This document shows positions 9,096 to 17,349 of a DNA stretch of 64,000 nucleotides, piece after piece (positions within the stretch are counted from its first letter, which is position 1; each line of letters begins with the position of its first letter). The stretch spans positions 1 to 64,000 of the forward strand of contig NZ_JXXK01000011.1 of the NCBI RefSeq assembly GCF_000949455.1, read 5' to 3'. Both the position numbers and the translations under genes were made by a program. Origin of the DNA: Ruthenibacterium lactatiformans. Its GTDB lineage: Bacteria; Bacillota; Clostridia; Oscillospirales; Ruminococcaceae. The notes beneath the pieces are model-generated. The model saw nothing but the letters and a program-made list of their open reading frames with translations. It was not told the origin of the DNA and ran no database searches.

Positions 9096-9968
9096 ATGTT
9101 GACAAAAAAGAAATTCCGTTTTTCACTTTTTGATTTCTTTCTATATATCTTTATGATCATTGTCGTGCTGCTTGTCCTGCTGCCGATGATCCATATGCTG
9201 GCGGTCTCGTTCTCGTCGGACGTTTACGTCATGCAGAGCAAAGTAGGGCTTTGGCCCAAGGGCTTCACAGCCAAAACCTACGGCTATGTGTTCGAGGACG
9301 ACCGTATTTTCCGTTCCTACGGCAACACCATCCTGTACACTGTGCTGGGCACCACCATCTCTCTGAGCATCACGGCCATGGGCGCTTACGCGCTGAGCGC
9401 CAAGCGCATGATCGGCCACAAGTTCTTTTCCATGATGATCGTATTCACGATGTTCTTCCAGGGCGGCATGATCCCCACCTATCTGGTAGTGAAAAGCTAT
9501 GGGCTGCTGGATACCATCTGGGGCGTGATTCTGCCCGGCGCCGTGTCCACCTGGAATTTTATCGTCATGCGCAGCTTCTTTGACAACTATCCCTCTGAGA
9601 TAGAGGAATCCGGCAAAGTGGACGGGCTTACGGACGCGGGCGTTTTCTTCCGCCTGGTGCTTCCCACCTCCAAGGCGGTGCTTGCCACCATCGGCCTTTA
9701 CTATGCCGTGAGCCTTTGGAACGCCTATTTCATTCCGTTCATCTATCTGAACGACCCCGATCTGTTCTCTTTGCAGCTCATCCTGCACGAGCTGCTGTCG
9801 GCCGGTTCGTCCAACAATGCCACCGTGGGCGTGGGCGACGTGCTTGTCGTGGAAGAATCGCTGAAATATGCTACTGTTCTGGTGTCCATCGCGCCCATCA
9901 TGTGCGTGTATCCGTTCCTGCAAAAATACTTTGTCAAAGGCGTCATGATCGGCGCTGTTAAGGGCTGA
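9096..9968 (+). CDS. ABC sugar transporter permease (LplC/YtcP-like)
   Basis: 290 aa, ATG 9096 preceded by AAGGAGGG. Six membrane helices; the first spans about residues 13-33. The EAA loop is EESGKVDGLTDAGVFFRLVL, followed by PTSKAVLATIGLYYAV. It pairs with the upstream permease (20 bp apart) and continues the importer operon. Confidence 0.92.
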   Translation: MLTKKKFRFSLFDFFLYIFMIIVVLLVLLPMIHMLAVSFSSDVYVMQSKVGLWPKGFTAKTYGYVFEDDRIFRSYGNTILYTVLGTTISLSITAMGAYALSAKRMIGHKFFSMMIVFTMFFQGGMIPTYLVVKSYGLLDTIWGVILPGAVSTWNFIVMRSFFDNYPSEIEESGKVDGLTDAGVFFRLVLPTSKAVLATIGLYYAVSLWNAYFIPFIYLNDPDLFSLQLILHELLSAGSSNNATVGVGDVLVVEESLKYATVLVSIAPIMCVYPFLQKYFVKGVMIGAVKG

Positions 9969-9991
9969 CCGCCCCAAGGAGGAAATTTACC

Positions 9992-10768
9992 ATGGAACCT
10001 GTCCGTTCTTTTTGCAAGGATTCTCTTGCCGTCCGCATCTATGCCGACCGCACCGCAATGGGCGCGGCGGCCGCGAGGGACGGGGCTGCTCTGCTGCGCC
10101 GTCTGCTGGCGCAGCAGGACACCGTGCGCGCCGTATTTGCCGCCGCTCCTTCTCAGAATGAATTTCTGGAAGCACTGTGCGCCGCGCCGGATATCGACTG
10201 GAAACGCGTTACCGCATTCCACATGGATGAATATGTGGGCCTGGATGCAGCGGCGCCCCAAGGCTTCGGCAACTTTTTGCGCGCCCGCGTGTTCGACCGT
10301 TTGCCCTTTGGCCAAGTATGCTATCTGAACGGCAACGCGCCCGACATTGAGGCCGAATGCAGCCGCTACGCCGGGCTGCTGGCACAGGCGCCAATCGACA
10401 TTGTATTCATGGGCATCGGTGAAAACGGCCATATCGCTTTCAATGACCCGCCTGTGGCGGAATTCGACGATCCGGCCGCGGTAAAGGTTGTCGCCCTGGA
10501 CGAAGTGTGCCGCAACCAGCAGGTACACGACGGATGCTTTGCTGATATCGGCCAGGTGCCCACCCACGCCTTGACACTGACAGTACCCACGCTGGCCGGC
10601 GCAAAGCATCATCTGTGCATCGTTCCCGCGCCCACCAAAGCAAAAGCTGTCCGCGACACTCTGGAAGGGCCTGTCTCCACCGCGTGCCCGGCATCCATCC
10701 TTCGCACCTGCCCTGGTGCGGTGCTTTATCTGGAGCGCGAGAGCGCCCATCTTCTGACGGAGGTATAA
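9992..10768 (+). CDS. nagB: glucosamine-6-phosphate deaminase-like protein (NagB family)
   Basis: 258 aa. NagB/6-phosphogluconolactonase fold. Motifs: TAFHMDEYVGL with D79 (ring-opening Asp), GIGENGHIAFNDP (141-153) with the catalytic His147, and a late PTKAKAVRDTLEG phosphate-site segment. The position of E. coli Asp141 is Asn145, and the NEP motif is NDP. This variant subgroup is usually still annotated as GlcN-6-P deaminase, so the reaction is likely but not certain. It would convert the NagA product into fructose-6-P and ammonia. It lies between the importer and the GH20 genes. Confidence 0.82.
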   Translation: MEPVRSFCKDSLAVRIYADRTAMGAAAARDGAALLRRLLAQQDTVRAVFAAAPSQNEFLEALCAAPDIDWKRVTAFHMDEYVGLDAAAPQGFGNFLRARVFDRLPFGQVCYLNGNAPDIEAECSRYAGLLAQAPIDIVFMGIGENGHIAFNDPPVAEFDDPAAVKVVALDEVCRNQQVHDGCFADIGQVPTHALTLTVPTLAGAKHHLCIVPAPTKAKAVRDTLEGPVSTACPASILRTCPGAVLYLERESAHLLTEV

Positions 10769-10772
10769 GATC

Positions 10773-12530
10773 ATGAACCTGTTTTTCATCCCCCAGCCCC
10801 AGCGGTGCATCTGTCTGACCGGAAGCGCGGACATTGGGCGGGAAACGCCTGTTGTGCTCTGCATGCCGCAGCCGGACGAGCGGCTGGTGCTGGCTGCCGG
10901 GAAACTGTTTGAACATGTGCGCACGGAACAGGGGCCTTTCGCGCTGTATTCGGAAAACAGCTTTGCCCCCGAGTGTCCCGTACGGCGTCCGGAGGGATAC
11001 TTACTGAATGTGCGCGGCCCCGCCGTTCAACTTGCCGCTCATGATGCGCCGGGGTTGTTTTACGGTATACAGACGCTGCGCCAGTATCTGGAAATGCCGG
11101 AGCATCCCGCGATGGAGATCAACGATTGGCCTGAACTGGCGATGCGCAGCGATTATCTGGATATGCGCGGCCTGTTTCCAAAGTTCGAGAATCTTTTGAA
11201 ATATGTGGAGGAAATGGCCCGGTATAAGCTGAACACGCTGGTGATCGAATACGAAGATAAGCTGCCCCGCAGCCGGAAGGAATTCTGTCATCCGCTGGAT
11301 GCTCTGACGCCGGAGCAGCATGCGCTGCTTTTGAAAACGGCCCACGACCATTTTATCGATGTGATCCCGCTGCAGCAGAGCTTCGGCCATTTGGAGTATG
11401 CGCTCAAGCTGCCGGAGTACCAGCATCTGCGCGAACTGCCGGAGGCTCCCGGCGAGATGTGTCCGCTTCGGGAAGGCTCGTTTGAGCTGGCGGCCTCTTT
11501 GATCGAGGAAACAGCGCGCCTGCACCCGGACAGCCGGTACCTGCACCTGGGCTGCGACGAAGTGTGGAGCCTGGGCCAAAGCCCGGAATGCAGGGCCAGC
11601 GGCAAAAGCCGCGGACGCATCGCCATTGAATTCATCAACCGTCTGGCGGAAAAGGTCCTCTCTCTGGGCAAAACGCCCATCGTGTGGCACGACATGCTGG
11701 CCAACGTGTGGAAAGACGGCGATATGGGCGAAGCAGGCAACTATGACGAACTCGCTCTCATCAACAAAAACATCGTGGTGGCCATCTGGCTGTACAGCCC
11801 CGACCGTGTGAACATCGTTGCGCCGCGCCTGATGGAAACTCTGCACGCCCACGGCATAAAAACGCTGCCCTGCTGCGCTATCCGCGCCAGCGATCGCTGC
11901 GGTATGCAGAATTATCCCTGCATCGAACAACGCTTGCGCAATGTGGACGCCTGGTGTGAACTGATCGCTCAAAGCCGCTGCGACGGCATGGTAAACACCA
12001 ACTGGTGCAGCACCTTCTCCTTCGGCAATCCTTATGGACTGTTCGAGACGAGCCGCTACACGGCTTTCTACGCCGCGGACCGCTGCTGGAACCTGCGCGC
12101 AAACAGCGCGGCTTTTCTGGAACGCTTTATGGGCGTTTACCACGGAGCGTATAAAATTGAGTTGACAACGGGCGCGGAGCGGCGGTACGATTACTACAAA
12201 TTGATGGGGCAGTATCTGCCTCTTGTAACGCGCAACAAAGACACCGCCCGTCTCATCGATGTCATGTACCGGCAGGAATATGCTGCCTCGGTGAATTTTG
12301 CCGCGTTCCGCGGGGATCTTTTCCCGAACAGCAAAGTGGAACTGGATTGCCTGCGGGAACGCGCGCCCAAACAGTATGCCAATCTGCACAGGATAGAAGC
12401 GGAGCTGCGCGAGATCCTCGCCCGCTTGCTGACCCCGGAAATGGCTGAACTGTTTTTTGAATCCCGCAGCTATCCGAACCGGTTGTACCAGCGTGAACTG
12501 GAGCGTATCCTGGAGATGCCTCTGGCCTAA
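10773..12530 (+). CDS. glycoside hydrolase family 20 protein (beta-hexosaminidase-like)
   Basis: 585 aa, starting 4 bp after nagB stops. An N-terminal GH20b-like domain (about 1-120) ends in GLFYGIQTLRQYLE. The catalytic barrel begins at SDYLDMRGLFPKFENL. The diagnostic Asp-Glu pair lies in YLHLGCDEVW (D262-E263), where Glu is the acid/base and Asp positions the substrate acetamido group. No signal peptide or membrane anchor is visible, so it probably acts in the cytosol on imported HexNAc oligosaccharides. Confidence 0.87.
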   Translation: MNLFFIPQPQRCICLTGSADIGRETPVVLCMPQPDERLVLAAGKLFEHVRTEQGPFALYSENSFAPECPVRRPEGYLLNVRGPAVQLAAHDAPGLFYGIQTLRQYLEMPEHPAMEINDWPELAMRSDYLDMRGLFPKFENLLKYVEEMARYKLNTLVIEYEDKLPRSRKEFCHPLDALTPEQHALLLKTAHDHFIDVIPLQQSFGHLEYALKLPEYQHLRELPEAPGEMCPLREGSFELAASLIEETARLHPDSRYLHLGCDEVWSLGQSPECRASGKSRGRIAIEFINRLAEKVLSLGKTPIVWHDMLANVWKDGDMGEAGNYDELALINKNIVVAIWLYSPDRVNIVAPRLMETLHAHGIKTLPCCAIRASDRCGMQNYPCIEQRLRNVDAWCELIAQSRCDGMVNTNWCSTFSFGNPYGLFETSRYTAFYAADRCWNLRANSAAFLERFMGVYHGAYKIELTTGAERRYDYYKLMGQYLPLVTRNKDTARLIDVMYRQEYAASVNFAAFRGDLFPNSKVELDCLRERAPKQYANLHRIEAELREILARLLTPEMAELFFESRSYPNRLYQRELERILEMPLA

Positions 12531-12556
12531 AATTGTCAAAATTGGGAGAGATGAAT

Positions 12557-14428
12557 ATGGACCTGAAAATTGCGCTTTCCGGCGAGCTTCCCGCCCGCTG
12601 CAGCGATGCACTGGCCGCCCTTGCGCCGGAACTCGGCATGGTACCCGCGGCGGAAGGGGTGCCTGTGCGTGGGCACCGGGGCGCAGCTCTTGCCGTTTGC
12701 TGCGACGGAGCATCCGTCACCATAGAGTGGGCGCAGCCCATCCAGTTCTACCGTGCGCTCAGCCTGCTGCCCCGTCCGCTGGCAGCTTGCGATATCCGGG
12801 AAGAGCCCTGCTTTGAGACGGTCGGCATGATGTTCGACACCTCGCGCAACGCAGTACTGCGGCCCGATACGCTCCGCAGCTTTTTGCGCAAGATGGCGCT
12901 GATGGGCATGAACCTGGGCATGATGTACACCGAGGATACCTACGAGGTTCCCGGCCAACCCTATTTTGGCTACCAGCGCGGCCGTTATACCTACGAGGAG
13001 CTGCACGCTCTGGATGACTATGCCGATATGCTGGGCATTGAACTTTGTCCCTGCGTGCAGACGTTGGGACATCTGAACCGTGCGCTGCACTGGCCCGCGA
13101 TGCGGCGCCTGCAGGACAACGACGAAGTACTTTTAGCGGACAGCGAGGAGACCTATTCCTTTCTTCGGCAGATTCTCACTGCCGCCAGCGCGCCCTACCG
13201 CTCCAAACGTATCCACATCGGTATGGACGAAGCTCATGGCGTGGGCATGGGCGCTCATCTGCGTCTGCACGGCTATGAAAAGCCCTATGATATTTTGCGC
13301 CGTCATTTGAAGCGCGTATTGGATATCGTAAACGAACTGGGCCTTTCTCCCATGATGTGGAGCGATATGTATTTCCGCCTGGAATCCCCCACCAACGGAT
13401 ATTATGACGGGCCGATGCCCTCTCAGCAGGCCGTGGATGCCGTGGTTCCCGGCGTGGAGCTTGTCTACTGGGATTACTACCATATGCGCGAGGCGGAATA
13501 CGACGAACAGCTGAAAAAGCACGATGCGCTGCATGCGCCCACGGTGTTCGCGGGCGGTATCTGGACCTGGTGCGGCCCTGCGCCCGATTACGACAAAACG
13601 CGCACCGCCACGCTGGCCGGCCTCTCCGCCTGCCGCAAGGCCGGGGTCCCTCTCGTGTTCGCCACAGCCTGGGGCGACAACGGCGCAGAAGCAAACCTCT
13701 ACACCGCCCTGCTGGGCATGCAGATGTTTGCCGAATTTACCTACCACGGCTCCTTTGAGGATGAATGGCTGGCGCAGCGTATGCGCGTCTGCTGCCAGGC
13801 GGACGCCCGGGCGTTCTGGGACCTGACGCTGTTCAATCATATGGAAGGCATGCGCTCGGGCGAATTCCGCCCGGTGAACGCCGCGAAAATGCTGCTGTAT
13901 CAGGACCCGCTGGTCCAGTTGTTTACCAAAGACACCCAGGGCTTTGCGCTGTCCCGCCATTACGCCGCTCTGGCTCCGCGTTATGAAGCCTATGCGGCCG
14001 AGGGCGGCGCGTTCGCCCCGCTGTGGCAATTTTATGCGATGCTGGCAGACGTTCTTGCAAAAAAATGCGTTTGGCATGAACAAGCCTCACAGGCTGTCGT
14101 CAGCCATGATACAGCACTGGCAAAACAACTTGCGGACGGCCTTACGGAGACCATCGGCGCGGTGGAAGCGCTGCGCCTCGCCTGGCTTTCGCTTTGGAAC
14201 GCCACCAACAAACCGCACGGCTTTGAAGTGATCGACGGCCGTTTGGGAGGCGTTGCCGCGCGGCTGGATACCGCACAGCGCCGGATGCGTGCATTCGCGG
14301 CAGGTGAGTGTGACACCATTCCCGAACTGGCCGAACCGGCGCTGCCGTATACGCTTCTCCCGGACGGAACGTTGGACGGGAGCTACCGTGTAGGCGAGAT
14401 CCTCTCCGCCTGCAAGATCGATGGGTAG
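12557..14428 (+). CDS. glycoside hydrolase family 20 protein (SpGH20C-type exo-hexosaminidase)
   Basis: 623 aa from ATG 12557; TTG 12533 and ATG 12551 are in frame, but the RBS GGGAGAG (12544-12550) is spaced best for 12557. The catalytic Asp-Glu lies in RIHIGMDEAHG (D224-E225). FDTSRNAVLRPDTLRSFLRK marks the barrel start, and the C-terminal third is helical. The organisation resembles single-domain GH20 enzymes such as streptococcal GH20C. No secretion signal. It is only distantly similar to the GH20 gene before it, so the pair is not a recent duplication. Confidence 0.87.
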   Translation: MDLKIALSGELPARCSDALAALAPELGMVPAAEGVPVRGHRGAALAVCCDGASVTIEWAQPIQFYRALSLLPRPLAACDIREEPCFETVGMMFDTSRNAVLRPDTLRSFLRKMALMGMNLGMMYTEDTYEVPGQPYFGYQRGRYTYEELHALDDYADMLGIELCPCVQTLGHLNRALHWPAMRRLQDNDEVLLADSEETYSFLRQILTAASAPYRSKRIHIGMDEAHGVGMGAHLRLHGYEKPYDILRRHLKRVLDIVNELGLSPMMWSDMYFRLESPTNGYYDGPMPSQQAVDAVVPGVELVYWDYYHMREAEYDEQLKKHDALHAPTVFAGGIWTWCGPAPDYDKTRTATLAGLSACRKAGVPLVFATAWGDNGAEANLYTALLGMQMFAEFTYHGSFEDEWLAQRMRVCCQADARAFWDLTLFNHMEGMRSGEFRPVNAAKMLLYQDPLVQLFTKDTQGFALSRHYAALAPRYEAYAAEGGAFAPLWQFYAMLADVLAKKCVWHEQASQAVVSHDTALAKQLADGLTETIGAVEALRLAWLSLWNATNKPHGFEVIDGRLGGVAARLDTAQRRMRAFAAGECDTIPELAEPALPYTLLPDGTLDGSYRVGEILSACKIDG

Positions 14429-14458
14429 GCCCGGCCGGGCCAAAAAGGAGGCGTTTGT

Positions 14459-15334
14459 ATGAACGCAAGCTCTTTTGTTTCCCCGCCGCAGCTTTTGGCA
14501 CTGGCGCGGGAACTTGAACTGCCCTCCTGCGTCTGCGAACAGCTTGTTCAAACGGCTGTACCGGCGCTGCTGGATGCCTGTGCGGCACAATGTATGGCGC
14601 TCACCGCACCGGACACTGCATTTCCTGCCTGGAAGCACTTGGAAGCCCAGTTTTCCGGGCGTGACCCGGATGGCATGCAGATTTTGGCGCTGTATTTGGC
14701 AGCTGCCTGCCGCACGCGGGAAAAATACCGTATGATGTGCATTCCGGACGAAATCTTTCGCGACACTATGGGCTGTTTCTCCCGTTTTTTGCGGGAGGCC
14801 AAAGCCCGTTCCGGCCGGTTCATATTTGACCGTGCCTTTTGGGCATGGCGGCACCTCGCGTGCCGCTTGTTCCGGCTGGGTACGCTGGAATTTGAATACC
14901 GAGCAGCCGGCGCGGATGAGCCCCTCCCATCCGGTATTGGCCCGGGCACCCCTGTGCTGTCGGTGCATATCCCCTCTGACGCCCGGCTTTCAGACGACGC
15001 GCTGCCCGGCTCGTACGGACAGGCCGATGAATTTTTTGCTTTGCACGGCCCGGCACTGTGTAAAAGCGGCATGCCCCGCGCTGTGCTGTGCGGCACCTGG
15101 CTGCTCTCGCCCGCGCTGCGTGCGCTGCTGTCCCCGGACTCCGGCATTTCCCGTTTTGGCAGGGATTATAACATCTATGCGGCCGACACTGACAGCGAAT
15201 CTTTTTATCTCTGGCTGTTCGGCGGCAAAAAGCCCCTTGCTCTGCTTCCCAGGCAAACCAGCCTACAGCGAGCCGTGGCGGCACACCTGGAGCAAGGCGG
15301 GTATATCGGGTCCGGCTACGGAATCAAAAAGTAA
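14459..15334 (+). CDS. acyltransferase domain-containing protein (NAT_N/GNAT_C-like)
   Basis: 291 aa, ATG 14459 with an AAGGAGG site. N-terminal helical part with LYLAAACRTREKYRMMCIPD, then FDRAFWAWRHLACRLFRLG and a beta strand LEFEY, then SVHIPSDARLSDD. These fit proteins annotated as acyltransferases with N-terminal helical and GNAT-like C-terminal domains, which recur beside amino-sugar operons in Clostridia. The assignment rests on recalled family pattern and the acceptor is unknown. Last gene of the HexNAc operon, followed directly by a strong terminator. Confidence 0.55.
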   Translation: MNASSFVSPPQLLALARELELPSCVCEQLVQTAVPALLDACAAQCMALTAPDTAFPAWKHLEAQFSGRDPDGMQILALYLAAACRTREKYRMMCIPDEIFRDTMGCFSRFLREAKARSGRFIFDRAFWAWRHLACRLFRLGTLEFEYRAAGADEPLPSGIGPGTPVLSVHIPSDARLSDDALPGSYGQADEFFALHGPALCKSGMPRAVLCGTWLLSPALRALLSPDSGISRFGRDYNIYAADTDSESFYLWLFGGKKPLALLPRQTSLQRAVAAHLEQGGYIGSGYGIKK

Positions 15335-15366
15335 AACGAATCTCTTGGCTCATTTTCTTTTGCAAA

Positions 15367-15405
15367 GCAGCCGTGCATCCTTGGCGGATGTGCGGCTGTT
15401 TTTTT
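15367..15405 (+). terminator. intrinsic terminator of the HexNAc operon
   Basis: Arms 15369-15380 and 15386-15397 pair over 12 bp with two G-U wobbles around loop TTGGC, followed by a seven-T run. The T run overlaps the stop region of the convergent truncated cotJC. Confidence 0.9.
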
Positions 15406-15895
15406 ATATTTTCGCTGCTCTGGCAAGTGCACAGGAAAAACGCACAGATCCGGAGAGGCAACATTGTTGTTCTTTTCCGGTCGCGCCATCTGCTGCCATG
15501 TCCTCGTGCAGATCCGTGATGGCGTCGCCCTTGCTGGCGAAGCACATGGACGTGAACGGCGTACCGCCCGCCGCCTGGGGCCACACGCCGGCCGTATGGT
15601 CCACAAAATAGGTGTCGAAGCCCTGCCGCCTGATCTCGTCCGCGGAAAGGCCCTTTGTCAGCTGGTATACAATGGCGCTCACCATCTCCAGATGGGCCAG
15701 CTCCTCGGTTCCGATATCCGTCAGCAGGCCCGCCACGCCGCGCCAGGGCATGGTGTAGCGCTGGGACAAATAGCGCATGCTCGCGCCCAGCTCGCCGTCC
15801 GGGCCGCCGTACTGGGTGATGATCACCTTTGCCGCCGCCGCGTTAGGCGTTTTGATCCTGACCGGGAATTGCAGGCGTTTCTCATAGCTCCACAT
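15404..15895 (-). CDS. cotJC: spore coat/manganese catalase family protein CotJC, C-terminally truncated
   Basis: 163 aa from ATG 15895. MWSYEKRLQFPV, QYGGPDGELGASMRYLSQRY and GLLTDIGTEELAHLEM are unmistakably CotJC/Mn-catalase and carry the first metal ligands (Glu in DGELGA, Glu-x-x-His in EELAHLE). The homology stops right after DLHEDMAAD. The remaining 30 or so residues (GATGKEQQCCLSG...) resemble nothing in the family. About 40-60 residues of the normal C-terminus, with the last Glu and His ligands, are missing. Probably a non-functional or coat-only product. The start overlaps cotJB by 14 bp. Confidence 0.85.
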   Translation of the reverse strand: MWSYEKRLQFPVRIKTPNAAAAKVIITQYGGPDGELGASMRYLSQRYTMPWRGVAGLLTDIGTEELAHLEMVSAIVYQLTKGLSADEIRRQGFDTYFVDHTAGVWPQAAGGTPFTSMCFASKGDAITDLHEDMAADGATGKEQQCCLSGSVRFSCALARAAKI

Positions 15896-16163
15896 CGTTT
15901 TCGTCCTCCGTTTCCCACGGCCAGGGCGCGCACGTCCAGTTCCAGGTACACGTGCCGCCTGCGTCATAGAAGTTTACAGGCCCGATGAGCCGTTCGTACT
16001 GCTTTACCGCGATGCCGCGCCGGGCGCGCACTTCCTCGTGGGCCGCAAGGGCCGCTTTGTCACAGGGGTGCGTGTCCAGAAACAGGCGCAGGTCGTCCAT
16101 TGCAAAGCTGAGCTGGGCAAGTTCGCGCTCCACCTTGGATACACAGGTGCATTCAGTGTTCAT
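15882..16163 (-). CDS. cotJB: spore coat protein CotJB
   Basis: 93 aa from ATG 16163, preceded by GGAGGTGCGGT. ELAQLSFAMDDLRLFLDTHP followed by ALAAHEEVRARRGIAVKQYE is the CotJB core. The C-terminus is Trp-rich (WNWTCAPWPWE), as usual for the family. It is translated with cotJA (11-bp overlap) and cotJC. A conserved inner-coat/cortex-associated protein of spore formers. Confidence 0.9.
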   Translation of the reverse strand: MNTECTCVSKVERELAQLSFAMDDLRLFLDTHPCDKAALAAHEEVRARRGIAVKQYERLIGPVNFYDAGGTCTWNWTCAPWPWETEDENDVEL

Positions 16164-16332
16164 ACCGCACCTCCGGAGGACAAAACGGCAGGTCCAGCGC
16201 CGCGAACAGCGTGCCGCGGCACAACGCCTCGGACACCGGATAGATCTGTTCAAAGCGCTGCATCGGCACTGTGGCAATGGCCAGATGGCAGCGGCAGCTC
16301 TGCCCTGCGTTTTGCAGGTCGTTTTCGTTCAT
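16153..16332 (-). CDS. cotJA: spore coat-associated protein CotJA
   Basis: 59 aa, embedded at the 3' end of a longer open frame; ATG 16332 is chosen because AAAGGAG lies upstream and homology starts there. Core motif ATVPMQRFEQIYPVSEALCR followed by GTLFAALDLPF, matching CotJA (PMQxFExxYxxxEALxxGTLF). N-terminal Cys pair in QSCRCH. First gene of the cotJABC operon. In B. subtilis this operon is sigma-E driven; a CATACCAT element on the minus strand (16396-16403) resembles a sigma-E -10 box, but no good -35 is seen. Confidence 0.88.
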   Translation of the reverse strand: MNENDLQNAGQSCRCHLAIATVPMQRFEQIYPVSEALCRGTLFAALDLPFCPPEVRYEH

Positions 16333-16640
16333 GGTCTTCAATCGCTCCTTTCTGTTGATCGCGGCGCGGGCCGCAAGCACCCGGCCGCCTGCTCTATGGT
16401 ATGACGCCGCACGCCGTTCCCGTGCGCCCCGTTCGGCGGCCGGATCTGCCCGTTTTGCTTCCGGAGCGCTTTTTTGAACGCTCTGATGCTCTGTGCCGCC
16501 GCGCGCCCCGGAAAATGGCTGAGAAAACGATCTGTAAATTTTTTTGCGGGGCGGTCCTTCCTCTCCGCAGGAAGGAGGGCGCGGCCGGCAGACCGGAGGC
16601 ATTCCGCCGCGCCGCTGTGCGTCTTAATACAAAATTAATC
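16333..16640. other. intergenic region between the cotJ operon and the TetR gene
   Basis: No supported gene. GC-rich; it contains the cotJ upstream region and a small hairpin (CTTCCT...AGGAAG near 16558-16575) without a T tract. Open frames across it have no ribosome binding site or recognisable product. Confidence 0.5.
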
Positions 16641-16652
16641 TGTCAGGGGGGC

Positions 16653-16680
16653 TTGTGCGCCCCGGTCAATGCCGTATAAT
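16653..16680 (+). promoter_or_regulatory. promoter of the TetR-ABC operon
   Basis: -35-like TTGTGC (16653-16658), 16-bp spacer, perfect -10 TATAAT (16675-16680). The spacer holds an operator half-site. Confidence 0.7.
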
Positions 16681-16701
16681 GAAACTTGACCGGCCGGTCA
16701 A
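16662..16701. promoter_or_regulatory. TetR operator with three half-sites
   Basis: A perfect 16-bp palindrome made of TTGACCGG and CCGGTCAA occupies 16686-16701, at the expected transcription start. A third half-site, CCGGTCAA, lies at 16662-16669 between -35 and -10. A repressor bound here would block the promoter, so autoregulation by the adjacent TetR protein is likely. Confidence 0.8.
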
Positions 16702-16728
16702 ACCTGCGGCGGAACGGGAGGGACTGCC

Positions 16729-17349
16729 TTGAACGAAAAATTTTTCACACTGTCTCCGGAAAAGCAGGCGCGCATTACGAACGCCGCGCTGGAGGTGTTC
16801 GCCCGCAACGATTACAAGCACGCCTCCACCGACGATATCGCGGCTAAGGCAGGCATCTCTAAGGGGCTTCTGTTTTACTATTTCCGCAACAAGCAGTCGC
16901 TGTACCTGTATCTGTACGACTATGCGCTGGAGCAGGTGCGCGGGCAGGTGCTGCGGCAGAAGCTGGACGGCGTGACGGATTTTTTCGAGCTGATGCACAT
17001 CGGCGCACGGGCCAAGCTGGAACTGCTGACGCGCTGCCCTTATCTGTTGGAATTTTCCATCCGCGCCTTCTACTCCCGGGGCGAGGCTGTTTCCGACGCG
17101 GTACAGGCCAGGCTGAACGGGGACCTCACCGGCAGCTTCGCGCAGTATTTTTCCAACATCGATTTTTCCAAATTCCGTCCCGGTGTGGACCCTGCCCAGC
17201 TTCTGCGCATGCTGACCTGGATGACCGAGGGCTACATGAACGAAAAGCAGCGCGCCGGCGTGCCGGTGCGGCTTGAGGATATCCTGGCCGATTACAGCGG
17301 CTGGGAAGAAATGTTCCGCAAGATCGCCTACAAGGAGGAATATTTATGA
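16729..17349 (+). CDS. TetR/AcrR family transcriptional regulator
   Basis: 206 aa, TTG start at 16729. The N-terminal HTH is clear: KQARITNAALEVFARNDYKH, then STDDIAAKAGISKGLLFYYF and RNKQSLYLYLYDYA. The C-terminal ligand domain is helical and unassigned. Its stop overlaps the ATG of the ABC ATPase gene (ATGA), so it is translated with the exporter it probably represses. The operator palindrome at the promoter supports autoregulation. Confidence 0.92.
   Translation: MNEKFFTLSPEKQARITNAALEVFARNDYKHASTDDIAAKAGISKGLLFYYFRNKQSLYLYLYDYALEQVRGQVLRQKLDGVTDFFELMHIGARAKLELLTRCPYLLEFSIRAFYSRGEAVSDAVQARLNGDLTGSFAQYFSNIDFSKFRPGVDPAQLLRMLTWMTEGYMNEKQRAGVPVRLEDILADYSGWEEMFRKIAYKEEYL

Noticed and set aside
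10773..14428. The two GH20 genes as a recent tandem duplication
   Set aside because: Their motifs (YLHLGCDEVW versus RIHIGMDEAHG), lengths and termini differ throughout; they are distant subfamilies.
16558..16575. Hairpin between cotJA and tetR as a terminator
   Set aside because: A short 6-7-bp stem without a T tract on either strand.
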